64,000 nt of DNA from Bryoerythrophyllum caledonicum. Taxonomy: Eukaryota > Streptophyta > Bryopsida > Pottiales > Pottiaceae. Location: the NCBI GenBank assembly GCA_963971425.1, contig OZ020523.1:17790867-17854866 (forward strand), in the 5' to 3' direction. The position numbers and the translations under genes were made by a program. The notes under the pieces were generated by a model that ran no database searches, was not told the DNA's origin, and saw nothing but the letters and a program-made list of their open reading frames with translations. This document shows positions 11,626 through 28,312 of the stretch, piece after piece. The first letter of the stretch is position 1. Every line of letters begins with the position of its first letter.

Positions 11626-12904
11626 GAGTTAGATGTGGATGCTTGTATGATTATTAATAAATCAACCCCTAATGACTGTTTCACCAAACTCACTCCAAAA
11701 GTGCCTCTTTTGAATGAGATATTAATAGACTTTTATAAACAATATTTTACTATATTCAACCATAGGATCTCAAGGTTTTTGTATTTCAAGAAGAAACATA
11801 AAGGATTTCGTAAACTTTGATCCCGCCGATTGTAAAATACATACTTTTGAACAATGTGATATAGTTTGTTTCTTCCCTGTGCAAATTGGGTGTTAGGTTG
11901 TTTGGAGATACGGCGAGGGTTTTGCAACCACCTCGGCCACCCCAACCACAACAACATGACATGCCTAAACTTTCTATCACGTCATTTAGGATCAATTGCA
12001 TGGCCCACCAACTCGCTGAATCATCGACCAACCTACTTGTTGACCAACGTATCCTAGATATTTTGACCCCCGCTCAAGGTGCAATTTTCTAGAATTTGGC
12101 GTCCTTTCATCGTTGGCATGCTGAAATCCCTTCGTGGTGGAGGAGCTCCCCAGAAATTAGATACGTGCCGTGCCTATTGGCGCAACGGGTGTGGGTGCAC
12201 TTACCACCTATTCAACTCCAAATAGAGGTTTGCTCTTAGTCAAGACCCTTACTTTTGGTCGGCATTTGAGTACCTATTAGCAACCACCAGCTAAACATGG
12301 CATTACACTTTGAAAATTCAGAAATAATTCACATTTCATCGGAAAAATATGAAATCACTTGGGTTGAAATTGGAATTCTATTGACTATTACTGAAAAATA
12401 AATGATGACTCTTTCCTCTCTCCATATACAGTATATGCACATTGCTTAACTTGTCGGTAAAGGGGTTCAACCTTATTTCGGTTGTCACCTGGATTGTGTC
12501 ACCAAGGTCAACTGGTGCTGTAAATTAGGGAGTCTAATGGCAACTTCCACAGCCAATGTAATATAAACCAAGTGTTTTATATCAACGTGGAGCAAAACTT
12601 AATCTCTTTCAGACGCTCCTCACGAGTAACCACTCTGGACGCATAAAAGTTTATCTCTTGCAGGGATGCTGAATTTGTTTATGTTTTTAATATTCTCAAA
12701 AATATACGAGAATAAAACTGGACTCATTGAGCCAGATAGAAAGGAACCAGTCTTGACTCCAGCAATGAAGCTTTCTATCTGGCTCTTGTGTACAAGAGCA
12801 TTCATTATGTCTTTATATTTCCTTCATTTGTGGTGTGTGTGTGCATTCACTATGTTGCTTGGAGTGTTTGTTGATTTTCTTCATTGTTTCCTCGGCAGTT
12901 GGTC
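11626..12904. other. Intergenic spacer
   Basis: No supported gene. Short open frames at 11866-12092 and 12666-12920 lack recognisable motifs. The segment 12715-12785 holds the inverted pair AGCCAGATAGAAAG / CTTTCTATCTGGCT, a potential hairpin. Confidence 0.4.
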
Positions 12905-13225
12905 ATTGACGACGTTGTAACTTTCAAGTGTGTCGGATTTCTGTGAACGCGATTCTGCGGTGTCTTGTGGCTTCGAGGAAGCCAACAGGAGTGCCGCAAC
13001 TCTAGAGCATAGAGAAAAAGGAGACAGATCACAAAGGGTACAAAACGAATACGTAGTACCCGAAGGTAGGTCCTGTGGAGATAAAAAAATGGCATCGAAT
13101 GACGACGTTGTCACTTTCAAGCGGTCCTGGTCCTGGTCCTGGTCCTGGTCATGGTCCCAGTTTTATTTGGAACGTTGTCACTTGAAACATTGACGACGTT
13201 GCCACTTTCAAGCGGTCCTGGTCCC
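12905..13225. repeat. Dispersed direct repeats GACGACGTTG... and (TCCTGG)n
   Basis: TTGACGACGTTGTAACTTTC (12905), GACGACGTTGTCACTTTCAA (13099) and GACGACGTTGCCACTTTCAA (13192) are three copies of one motif. The last two continue into AAGCGGTCCTGG, and the middle copy has expanded to five or six GGTCCT hexamers (13123-13160). The cluster lies 0.5-0.8 kb upstream of the subtilase gene. Confidence 0.8.
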
Positions 13226-13229
13226 ACTT

Positions 13230-13690
13230 GTGCTACCGACTATTTTTAACGTCAAAGATAAGGCTCAGTACGAGATTCTAGCGACGCCGCGACAGACTCA
13301 CTCCTGTTTACCGTGTTTCCGATACGTGATCTGGGAGCGCACTCGGCACGTCGTTGACTTGGATTCACGCCGCCTTCCCAAGCTTCCAGTTCCCTTCCAA
13401 GAGTTCGTGAGTCAAGTCACAATCCTGGAATAAAGTACTTCAACCTCCCAAGGTGACTGCAACTCCGAGTCAAGTATGATCTAGATAGTGGTTATCTAGA
13501 AGCTGCTGTCGGTTTCGTTAGCGAAGTGCTCTGTTGTCGATCACAGACAGGAAGGTGTATAGCTAGGTAGCTCATCTAGGAGAATTAGTGATCAGTCGCT
13601 GATTGCTGGATTTCGTAAATTTCAGGTTTGGGGAATTCGAGTTGAGTGGTAGGATTGTTTTGCAGGTGAATCATTCAAGTTGGGAGCATC
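13230..13690 (+). promoter_or_regulatory. Upstream region of the subtilase gene
   Basis: Spacer and probable 5' UTR before the ATG at 13691. I see no unambiguous TATA box at a convincing distance; GAGTCAAGT and similar short motifs recur (13410-13475). Assignment is positional only. Confidence 0.3.
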
Positions 13691-16021
13691 ATGAGGGCAG
13701 CTCGTAAGCGGCTGATCATGAGTATTCTGGTGGTGGCGGCGATTCTGGTGGCGGCGACCGTGGACGCGGCGCCAGTGAGCAGTCAGACGTACATCGTGCA
13801 CATGGCGAGGAACACCTCGCACGCGGACGTGATGGCGAAGGGCGCGTGGTACACCGAGCTGATGCAGGGCGCGAAGGCGCTGGTGGCCGAGGGCGAGGCC
13901 GACGACGGGCGCGACTGTGTGCACCACGTTTACGACAAGGTGCTGAACGGGTTCTCGGCGCGCCTGACGCCGGCGCAGGCGGAGTATATGGCGACCGTCC
14001 CCGGCGTGCTGAACGTGTTCCCGAACCAGGTGCACAAGGTATCAACCACCCGCAGCCCGGCCTTCCTGGGACTCACAGCCGCGGGCGCGACGCTTTTGAA
14101 TGAGAGCAACTACGGCGACGGGGTGATCATCGGCGTGATCGACACGGGGATCTGGCCCGAGCGGATGAGTTTCAGTGATCAGGGGTTGGGGCCGGTGCCC
14201 GCGAAGTGGAGGGGGGCGTGCGAGCCGGGGGTGGGGTGGGACGCGACCCATTGTAACCTGAAGATTATCGGCGCGAGGTACTTTCTGAAGGGGCATGAAG
14301 CGGATTTTGGACCGATCGACGCAAATGAGTACCGTTCGGCGCGTGACTTACACGGGCACGGCACGCACTGCGCGTCCACGGCCGCCGGGCGCGCTGTGGC
14401 ACCCGCGGGCGCCTACGGTCTGGCTACGGGCACGGCCATGGGCATGGCGCCCAAGGCGCGCATCGCGGTGTACAAGGCGCTATGGGGTGCGAAGGGGTGG
14501 GGCAGCACGGATGACATCGTGGCCGCCATCGACCAGGCCGTGAGCGACGGCGTGCACGTGATCTCGTTCTCGATTGTCACTGGCGCTGGGAAGGAGCTCT
14601 ACCTGAGCCCGTTTCAGATCGCGGCGTACAACGCCGTGAAGCAGGGCGTCTTCTTCTCTGCAGCCGGGGGCAACGAAGGACCTCGCGCGTTCACAATCGA
14701 CAACATTGGGCCCTGGGTGACCACAGTTGCGGCCGCCACGCAGGACCGGGAAATCGTCGCGGCTGTTGAGCTCGGCGATGGGACGAAGCTCGCGGGACGA
14801 TCCTCTTTCGATGGAACGGGGCTCAACGGCAACGCCATCTTGCCGCTCGTGTACGCCGGTGACGCGGCTCTTGATGCCACGGTGGCGTGGAATGCGAGTG
14901 TCTGCCAATCGGCCGAGTTTCTCGACCTCACCCGCATCCAGGGCCACCTCGTCCTCTGCGACAATTTCCCGGGCTGGACGTACTACTTAGACATCGTGTC
15001 TCGCGGTGGTGCCGCGGGAATCATCCTGGCGAACATGCCCTGGTCCGGCGATGCGCTCATGCTGGACTCGTCACCGTCTCCAGTCCAGTTCACCGTTGTC
15101 GGCAACTCCGTCCGCGAGGCCATCATGAAATACATCCGCGCCACGGCGGCGCCCGCGGCCCGTATTCTTCCCGCCGCGACCCTGATCCCGGGCCTGAAGC
15201 CCGCGCCCCAGATCGCCGGCTTCTCCTCGCGTGGCCCCCTCCTTGGCTCTGATGGCTACCAGTGGCTCAAACCCGACGTAGCAGCCCCGGGCGTTGACAT
15301 CCTCGCGGCCGGCGTTGGCCAGGAAGAGTTCGCCTTCATGTCCGGCACCTCCATGGCTTGCCCTCACATCAGCGGCATGGGCGCGCTCCTGAAAGCCGTC
15401 CATCCCTGTTGGAGCCCCGCCGCCATCCGCTCCGCGCTCATGACGACCGCGACCCCGATAGACACGGCCAACTCCACGATCTCCCTGGAGGAATCCGGCG
15501 CAGCTGGCTCGCCCTGGGCGTTCGGCGCGGGCCTCGCACTCCCCGAGCGCGCAAAAACCCCCGGACTCATCTACGACATGGGTCCCGACGACTACTTCTT
15601 CTTCCTCTGCGCGCTCGGCTACACCACCCAGCAGATGCAGTTGTTCGAGCACGGCAGCTTCACGTGCCCGCCGCGAGTCACAGTATACGACGCGAACCTG
15701 CCCTCGTTCGCGGCATGGTGGAATAACGTGGGCATGTCGAGCCAGAGCCCACAGACGATGAGACGCACCCTGACAAGCGTCAGCACGGGCACGCACACCT
15801 ACAGCGCGTACGTGGAGCACCCGCAAGGCTTCAAAATCGCCGTCGACCCGCCCACTCTCACGTTCTCGCCCGACGCACTTGTGCAGAGCTTCACCGTGAC
15901 CATCACTCCGGACGGCACCTTGGGCGTGCCGCAGCACGGATCTGCAGGGAGAGTCACCTGGTGGGACGGCCAGCATGTGGTGAGCAGCCCGCTGGTCGCC
16001 ATGAATGTCGATCTCTGGTAG
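13691..16021 (+). CDS. Subtilisin-like serine protease (plant subtilase, S8A), intronless
   Basis: Secreted subtilase of 776 aa, the usual size for plant members. It has a signal peptide (about 1-26, SILVVAAILVAATVDA), an I9 inhibitor prodomain (33-117, YIVHMAR to VFPNQVHKVSTTRSPAFLGL) and the S8 catalytic domain: Asp151 in VIDTGIWPE, His223 in HGHGTHCAST, oxyanion Asn328 in AAGGNEGP and Ser554 in MSGTSMACPH. A PA insert lies at about 385-490 and a C-terminal Fn3-like domain at about 680-775. All catalytic residues are present, so an active extracellular or cell-wall protease is expected; the substrate is unknown. The single exon is strikingly GC-rich compared with its AT-rich flanks. Many bryophyte and seed-plant subtilases are intronless, so a missing intron does not make it a retrocopy. 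The start is the first ATG before the signal peptide. Confidence 0.95.
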   Translation: MRAARKRLIMSILVVAAILVAATVDAAPVSSQTYIVHMARNTSHADVMAKGAWYTELMQGAKALVAEGEADDGRDCVHHVYDKVLNGFSARLTPAQAEYMATVPGVLNVFPNQVHKVSTTRSPAFLGLTAAGATLLNESNYGDGVIIGVIDTGIWPERMSFSDQGLGPVPAKWRGACEPGVGWDATHCNLKIIGARYFLKGHEADFGPIDANEYRSARDLHGHGTHCASTAAGRAVAPAGAYGLATGTAMGMAPKARIAVYKALWGAKGWGSTDDIVAAIDQAVSDGVHVISFSIVTGAGKELYLSPFQIAAYNAVKQGVFFSAAGGNEGPRAFTIDNIGPWVTTVAAATQDREIVAAVELGDGTKLAGRSSFDGTGLNGNAILPLVYAGDAALDATVAWNASVCQSAEFLDLTRIQGHLVLCDNFPGWTYYLDIVSRGGAAGIILANMPWSGDALMLDSSPSPVQFTVVGNSVREAIMKYIRATAAPAARILPAATLIPGLKPAPQIAGFSSRGPLLGSDGYQWLKPDVAAPGVDILAAGVGQEEFAFMSGTSMACPHISGMGALLKAVHPCWSPAAIRSALMTTATPIDTANSTISLEESGAAGSPWAFGAGLALPERAKTPGLIYDMGPDDYFFFLCALGYTTQQMQLFEHGSFTCPPRVTVYDANLPSFAAWWNNVGMSSQSPQTMRRTLTSVSTGTHTYSAYVEHPQGFKIAVDPPTLTFSPDALVQSFTVTITPDGTLGVPQHGSAGRVTWWDGQHVVSSPLVAMNVDLW

Positions 16022-16558
16022 GTTTTGTATGAGTATCTTTAACTGAGAGGTAGCTTCATCGGGCACGCAGCGCGTCCGAAGGACGCCTAACGTGAGTGAT
16101 GAGGGATGCTTGTATTTTATAACTGTTCATCATGAAACATCCAGAAAACATTAGAGAGGGAATCAACGAAGTTATTTGCAAAGTGGATAGTTTAAATTTT
16201 TACAATGCTACTTCTTCGCATCAAATACGGATTTTTTTACGTGCTCTGTTAGTTTTTTTCCCCTAAAATAAAAGACTCAATTGATTCAATTTTAAATGAG
16301 AATAATATTTATACATGGATGGACAGTGAATTATGTCAAAATATGGATAATTTTAGGAGTATTTGGCTCCATCATGGTAAATTGTGTCACCATTAGACTA
16401 CAAACTTCCAAAATATGAAAGATAAAGAGGAAAAGCAATCCTACTTCAAAGGCTCGTTTCTGCACCAGTAAAATATTTTACACCATTCGTTGGTCGGGGT
16501 GACGCCTACTCAGCACACACTATTTTACAGCTTCTACCAGTTTTCATAATGCACACTG
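16022..16558. other. Convergent intergenic gap
   Basis: Shared 3' flank between the plus-strand protease and the minus-strand receptor kinase. AT-rich, no gene seen. Confidence 0.5.
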
Positions 16559-22177
<5,619 letters not shown>

Positions 22178-23460
22178 CGAGCTGATTGTTGCTAGCAAGC
22201 GCCGAACTCGAGATTTCGATGCTCCAGGTTTTTGGCAGGGGCACAGTTGAGAAGAGGTTTGTGAGATCACAGGTCTGTCCGCCTTTCCTCATGCTCAGGC
22301 TTTGAGGTGTTCGCCGCGATATTAACGAAGATGCAAGTTGGAAGAGAAGATGCAAGGTTAGTATATAACATCTCTGTACTATTTAACCCTTCAACACATA
22401 TTTCACTCTGTGGAATACAAAAAATGTATCTAATTTTAGCAAGACTTGCACTTTTGGATGGAAAATTCTTCAACTCACATCTTCAATATCTGAACCTTAT
22501 CATGTTCATGTTCAAATACGACACCATACATGTAGAATATTGTGGCCACCTTCTGACGCGGTTGCGACCTCGGTTTTCTGTGAAGGACTTCATTTTCCAT
22601 GTCGCCTATTTTCTTCTGTGTTGACTCATTTTGGTATTGGATGACGTCTCCTTCACGGTCCACGCATGCTCTCCGGCTGTGGAAAGACAAAATCTGAATC
22701 AACTATTGTTAATATTAAGGTAGACGACACTATTTCCATGCATCATACTTGTAATGAATTTATTTAACAAAAAATTCCACAGTTACGACTTTGCTTGAGA
22801 ATCTCAAACCCATTCTTCTGATTTGAATAATGACTTATTTTATTCCTTCTGAACTTTTGAAGAAATTCAGGCTTGTAGATTCCGGTGATGGTCAGCTCCC
22901 TTTACAATAGCATTTGTTACAACAACCATTTCATTTGATGACAGTCGGCTTGGGTCCATAACAAGTACAGTATATGCTCTCTGTAATAGTAGTTTGTTTT
23001 CAACATCAACGTTCATCAAGCTGAAACTCACCTTTCATGATATGCAGTGTGTGTAATAGCCATATTCAACCATGTCCGCTAAGGTAAAACCCCCATAATC
23101 AATGTGCATATATGGAGAGAACAAAGAATAATACAATTTATTTTTTAGTAATAGTTGATAGAATTCCAATTTCAACCTAAGTGATTTCATTATTTTTTTA
23201 TGAATTTAGATTTAATTACGAATTTTCAAAGTGTGCTACCATGTTTAGCGAGTGGCCTTCGGTAGGCACCCCCCATGAGTGCCAACCCAAAATAAGGGGT
23301 CTTAACTTACAGCAAACTTCCATTTGAAGCTGCATGGGTGGTGATGGGGTGGAAGTGGGTTGGAAATACCCCAATTTTATAGGAGTTGATTATGGGATTT
23401 GGTATGTTACCAAGGGGGGTTACCTAGTAGTGATTAGTAGATCATAAGAGTACAAAACTG
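22178..23460. other. Upstream region of the receptor kinase and spacer
   Basis: Probably contains the minus-strand promoter and 5' UTR (22178-22700). Further right is AT-rich DNA with CTAAGGTAA[AG]CCCCC-type motifs at 23085 and 23575 that recur, inverted, near 39285, indicating decayed repeats. No gene seen. Confidence 0.4.
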
Positions 23461-23473
23461 GAGTACTCATATG

Positions 23474-23543
23474 GTACTTGATTATGGAATGAAACAATAG
23501 TAGAGCTACCATTTCAGTAATGTTTCATTCCATAATCAAGTAC
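23474..23543. repeat. Perfect 23-bp inverted repeat with 24-nt loop
   Basis: The arms GTACTTGATTATGGAATGAA(ACA) at 23474-23496 and their exact complement at 23521-23543 could form a strong hairpin. It may be the collapsed inverted repeat of a small transposon or a hairpin RNA source; nothing further supports either. Confidence 0.85.
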
Positions 23544-23619
23544 AGGGTATTAGGATTTGGAACCACGGAGTTAGGTACTAAGGTAAGCCCCCCCATAACC
23601 AACAAAAATCCCTATCCAA

Positions 23620-24100
23620 CATTCCTCTTTGAAATTGTTACTATAGAAAGGCATTACAAAGACCTTAGTGGGAAAATAATTTTTTCCTAAATTGGACATT
23701 TGATGAAAAAGTTATAGGATTTTGAATTTCAAATGGGGATAGCGGGCACCTCCAAAAACTTTTGCTAGGACACTCTATCGAATGTGAGAATTTCAGTACT
23801 CGCGAGTAATATTAATTCCCTTCATATTGTCAAAAAAAAATTCTTGTCTTTAGTGAAAAATAGCATACCAACCCAAGACAAAAATTTTCCCACATTCTCA
23901 CTCATTGTCGGGCAAGGTACCAAAAAAACTTCTTCTTTTCCACATTTAACCTAGATATCTTTTAACACGCAATTAAGCAATTATGCACTTAGCCAAGTGC
24001 ACTGGTTGCTGGTAGAAAGCCGCAAGTTATTTGCTCATAACTATTAAAAAATCAAAATTTGGCAAAAGTTTAGTATGTTTTTTGTCACAAAATTTTGGTG
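23620..24100 (+). repeat. Fragment of the 950-bp TTAA-flanked repeat family (family A)
   Basis: Matches the interior of the 32869-33819 and 37617-38569 copies over several hundred bases (AAGGCATTACAAAGACCTTAGTGGG, shown in part as AAGGCATTACAAAGACC; then ATAGCATACCAACCCAAG). Neither terminal inverted repeat is evident, so it is a truncated copy. Its right part also shares CACGCAATTAAGCAATTA with inverted sequence near 38715. Confidence 0.65.
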
Positions 24101-24539
24101 TTTGTCGTGTCAAACATTGGCATCTTCATGTTCATATTAGTAATATATTTTTTACATTTGCTACCTTTTTTTAGAAAATATATGATTTCTAATCTAGTTT
24201 GCAAATCCTGCTACAAAACTATAATCATGTGCCCAAAGAGATTATAAATGTGTTTTGAGTTGTTGTAGGATTTTAGAGTACTGCACTACAAATACAATGT
24301 GTAAGAGATACAAAAATATATATGCAATTTCCTAAGACAGTGTAAAGTACCTCATTGTATTTTATAATGCAAAAACATACATAATCAAGCAATTCCACAC
24401 TATTGCTGAGGGATTCTAAAATCAAACATATTATATAGACCACCCAATATATAAATATATACCACCCACCGAACGATAGATACATCTCAAACTGCATTAT
24501 ACTAACATATTTGCCACCTAAACTGCGTGCGTGCTCTAC

Positions 24540-27488
24540 TATAGTATATAGCTCCAGGGCTCAGAGCTCATCTTCTGGCGCAACGACTCCCTCCACGTGT
24601 CCAATGACGCTACCTATCATAGCGGAGAGTTCATGATCATGTACTGGACGATCTTCCACATCTTCGATGCCAATGGATGCACACTCAATAAATCGTTAAT
24701 TGCCAGGAACACCCTCCCGCGTATGTCTTACGCTGTCATCATTCTAGAAAAAGCCATCCCCTGTATCGAAGGACATCTCTCGCTCTAATGAGACGGCCCC
24801 CTGAAATGCAATGATGTGCTCGGATACGCTAGATCTTGGATCGGAAGGCAAACCTCGTCCGGTATCACTCTGAGTACCTCCGAACGTCTCTTGTGTCTCC
24901 GATACTGGCTCTGATTAGGAAGGCATTGAAGGCTGTCGAATCCTCCTCTACACCGAAAAAAATTTCAATGAGTCCAATTCTTCTTGCCCCATCTCCAGCC
25001 TAGGACCATCAAATGTACGCCCCCCTCCTGCCCCTGCCGCTAAACCAAGATCCACTACACCGGTATCTTGCATCATCTCTGTAGGTGTTGCAGACGTCTC
25101 CCCTAATGTATCTCCCACCGCCCGCTACGTTGATGGAATCCTCTCTCTTGGAGGAGACTAGGCCACTTCATCTTCATCGGCGTCTGATCCACTACGAGAT
25201 AAGGAATCTTCAGTGGTACCTGAACGTGGCTATCTCTCATGTAAACCACCTCCATCCTCAATGTCGTCTTTATTCCTCACTCCACCAACCCCATGTTCGG
25301 TCTCATGTACGATGTTACAACCAGTAGTTGTTCCACTAGTCCTGACCAATAGTTGTCCTTGGAAATTATTGGACAACTCATCTTACAGGAATGAAACTAT
25401 GTCCGTACAATTGTCAATGATGAAAAACTCAGATCCCTGGAAATCTCATTTAAGGATCGTGGGAATGGCTGTAGATATATTACACGCCACTAAACCCCAA
25501 CCACGGGGCAAGTATAAGCCCACTAGTCTTGTCAGCTCTGATGGAGATCTCTCAAGTGAATCAACTTCAGAGGGTTGGCGTGCCTTACTCCAGTCATCCA
25601 AGAAAACAAGTGAAAGTGGAACGTCTCCAAAAACATAGTTTGGGCCAGGAGATGTATCCACATGGTGCTGCATACAAATCACAACATCGCCAATCGGTAG
25701 TACTACTTGCTCCAGACGCCCATTCTTTGTAAAATCGAGAGCATAGGGATTATCCGAATTCGGATCAAATGCCCAACATCCACGTCGCATAGTACATCCC
25801 TCTAGAGTCTGGAAGCTTCACCTTCGTGAAAAACTCTTCGTTGGCATACACGGCCGCTGGTAACAAGAAGATGACGTTCCATCGTTCAATATTTGTCGTC
25901 TATAATGTCAGCTGTGCAAAAGCTGTGAATAACTGGGCGTCTCCCCAATGACCATATCCATTCCTCCCACCGCCACGTTGATCCGCGTAGACTTCTCAAT
26001 GTAAAAGCGACGATCATCATACACCACAAAAGAGGCCTCCCGCCCCTCGAACGTGTCCAGGTACTCATTTAAAGGCATAGTACCATCTCTCCACTACTGC
26101 TGTACAAACTTACAAGCTGCTTCTATGTGTTGCCCATCAACCGGTTCTCAAATTATATGATCTTGAAGCCAAGAATATTGGGATCCCATCGCATCCTGTG
26201 CAGAAGCAGTCCTATGTGCAATGAACTTGCGCTCAAACTCTCGTGCGGTTCCTACCAACGAAAATGGCAGCTCCTCCTTCTCAACGACACCATCTTCGGT
26301 GGTAGTATGCACGATGTATCTGATCGGTCGAAGTACCAATCTACTCACCCGAGTCGCGGATTCATGGTCCCTTAAGCGGTTAAATACTTCTCTGACTCTC
26401 TTTTGTCATAAAACCCAGTGGTTTGTTTCCGGATTCTCCACAGAGACAATGCGGTCTATGTGTGCCTAAAACACAAAATTCCCCCACACTGATCCTTTTG
26501 CAATCTCCTCCGTTGTAGGCACTGGCGCTTTTAAATACATTGAAGTTGGAACATCCTGAGGTATCTCCGCATTGTCTTCAAAATCCTCTTGTACACTGTC
26601 AGATAGGTTGTGAAATGTTTCTTCTTCCGGCGCCATGGCTAACAAATCAGCTAAATCTCCCGGTGTAGATGTAGAGGCCCTACGATGACCATCAGGTGTC
26701 CTGAGCCGTGACCTTGGAACCCTGCCACCGGATCTTACACTTCTCCCAATTAACTTCCTCCCGCTAGGATCCAAACTTGATAAGCCTTCTCTTGAACCAG
26801 AAGCTATATCACTCTCAACACCCCGTGGCCTCTTCGTAGGACGTCTACTCGTTAATGGAGGATTCGGTAATGTCTGTACCTCAGAAGTTGTGGTGGGATG
26901 TTGGCCTCCACTTCCCCTCCCCCGCTCTAGTGGTTGCCAATCCAGTTGCAATGGCTCAGCAAGAATTCGATAAACTTCTGTTTCTTCTGGTTCCGCTGGT
27001 GGGGCTTGAGTTGTCGCACGTGATGGGTCCCTCTCCCGTAATGCCTCATATCTAATATGTTCCTCCATAATCTTCTTAGCCTTCAACACCATGTCGGGTG
27101 ATAACGCTAAACAAGCTAAGACGTTATTGTGTCTAGCAGTACGTACCGCAAGAGAGATGTTCAACCAAAATGTCTGCAATGATTTGAGGAATTTCACTTG
27201 ACCTGGATTTTGAAGAAGATTCAAAGGGACATGTGTTAGAAGTAACTTCTTCGAAAGAAAAGTCTTCACCTCCGATTGACCTGGATAAGTAACGTATATC
27301 AAATCACAACGTCGAAGAGTGATTGTCTGGATTTTGCCAAAACTCTTCCCCAACGCCGATGTACGCTTCCCTAGTTCAAAGGGATAATCCGTCACCCACA
27401 AGAAGGCGTTCGACTCATCCACTTCCGCGATCCACCAACCATGGCTCTCCCAGATTCTGTCAATATTTGGTGGTGCCATACACAACAC
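24540..27488 (-). pseudogene. Decayed protein-coding gene of unknown family
   Basis: Reading leftward from 27488, the first 340 codons (27488-26466) are open: an N-terminal globular part (IWESHGWWIAEVDESNAFLW), then a Pro/Arg/Ser-rich probably disordered part. The rest survives only as pieces in shifted frames: 26348-26148 (TTEDGVVEKEELPFSLVG), about 26070-25900 (EASFVVYDDRRFYIEKSTRI), 25790-25446 (RRGCWAFDPNSDNPYALDF), and weaker traces to 24540. In-frame TGA and TAG codons interrupt it. Composition is more GC-rich and protein-like than the flanking repeats. I recognise no domain. Its position in a transposon zone suggests a gene carried by a mobile element, but a dead host gene is possible. 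Confidence 0.55.
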
Positions 27489-27540
27489 TCAAAAAACTTG
27501 TATATCATTACAAAACGATAGTCACTATTAGTATAGAATA

Positions 27541-28312
27541 AGAATTTTTGAACCACCACTCGTTGCACAATTTTTTTGAACATGCTACACCCCTTCTCTA
27601 CCTCTAAAAACTTTTGCACTATACAAGATCTAAATCCAATACCATCATGTTAAGCATGTTGTTAGTTCTTTGGTGAAATAGCATATCAATTGAAATCAAT
27701 TATTTTCATACATAGTCACAAATTTTCTGCCATGGTACCAAAAAATCTTCTATCTTTCCACATAAAACTTTGAGATCTTCGTATGATTCACTTTTGATTT
27801 TTTCTACAGCATTATGTCATGCAATTCTTCTTATTGAGCATTTGGATTCTCATTTCAAACAATATCAAGTTCCCCAAAAAAAAAAAACGTGATTTGAGAA
27901 TTTTTGAACCTCCATTCATTGCACATTTTTTTTGAATATGCTACACTCCTTTTCTACCTCTAAAAACTTTTGCACTACACAAGATCTAAATCCAATAGCA
28001 TTGTGTGAAGCATGTTGTTAGTTCTTTGGTGAAATAGCATGCCAATCCAAGTCAATTATTTTCACACATTGTCACACATTTTCGGGCAACGTACCAAAAA
28101 AACCACTACCTTCCCACATAAAACTTTGAGATCTTTGTATGATTCACTTTTGATTTTTCCTATAGCATTATGTGATGTAAAACTTTTTATTGACCAATTG
28201 GATTCTCATTTAAAACAATATCGAGTTCACAAAAAAATATAACGTGAATTGAGAATTTTTGAAGCTCCACTCATTGTACAGTTTTTTTGAATATGCTACA
28301 CACCTTGTCTAC
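27541..28312 (+). repeat. Tandem about 358-bp units of family A repeat
   Basis: Two nearly identical copies in a row (about 27541-27897 and 27898-28255), then the start of a third. Each begins GAGAATTTTTGAAC and includes CTACCTCTAAAAACTTTTGC and TTCTTTGGTGAAATAGCAT. They match interior parts of family A elements. The third copy breaks off at about 28312, where CCGGT-rich DNA begins. Confidence 0.8.

Noticed and set aside
15071..16066. 331-codon minus-strand frame opposite the subtilase
   Set aside because: Shadow frame in GC-rich coding DNA; the plus-strand subtilase has full domain and catalytic-residue support.
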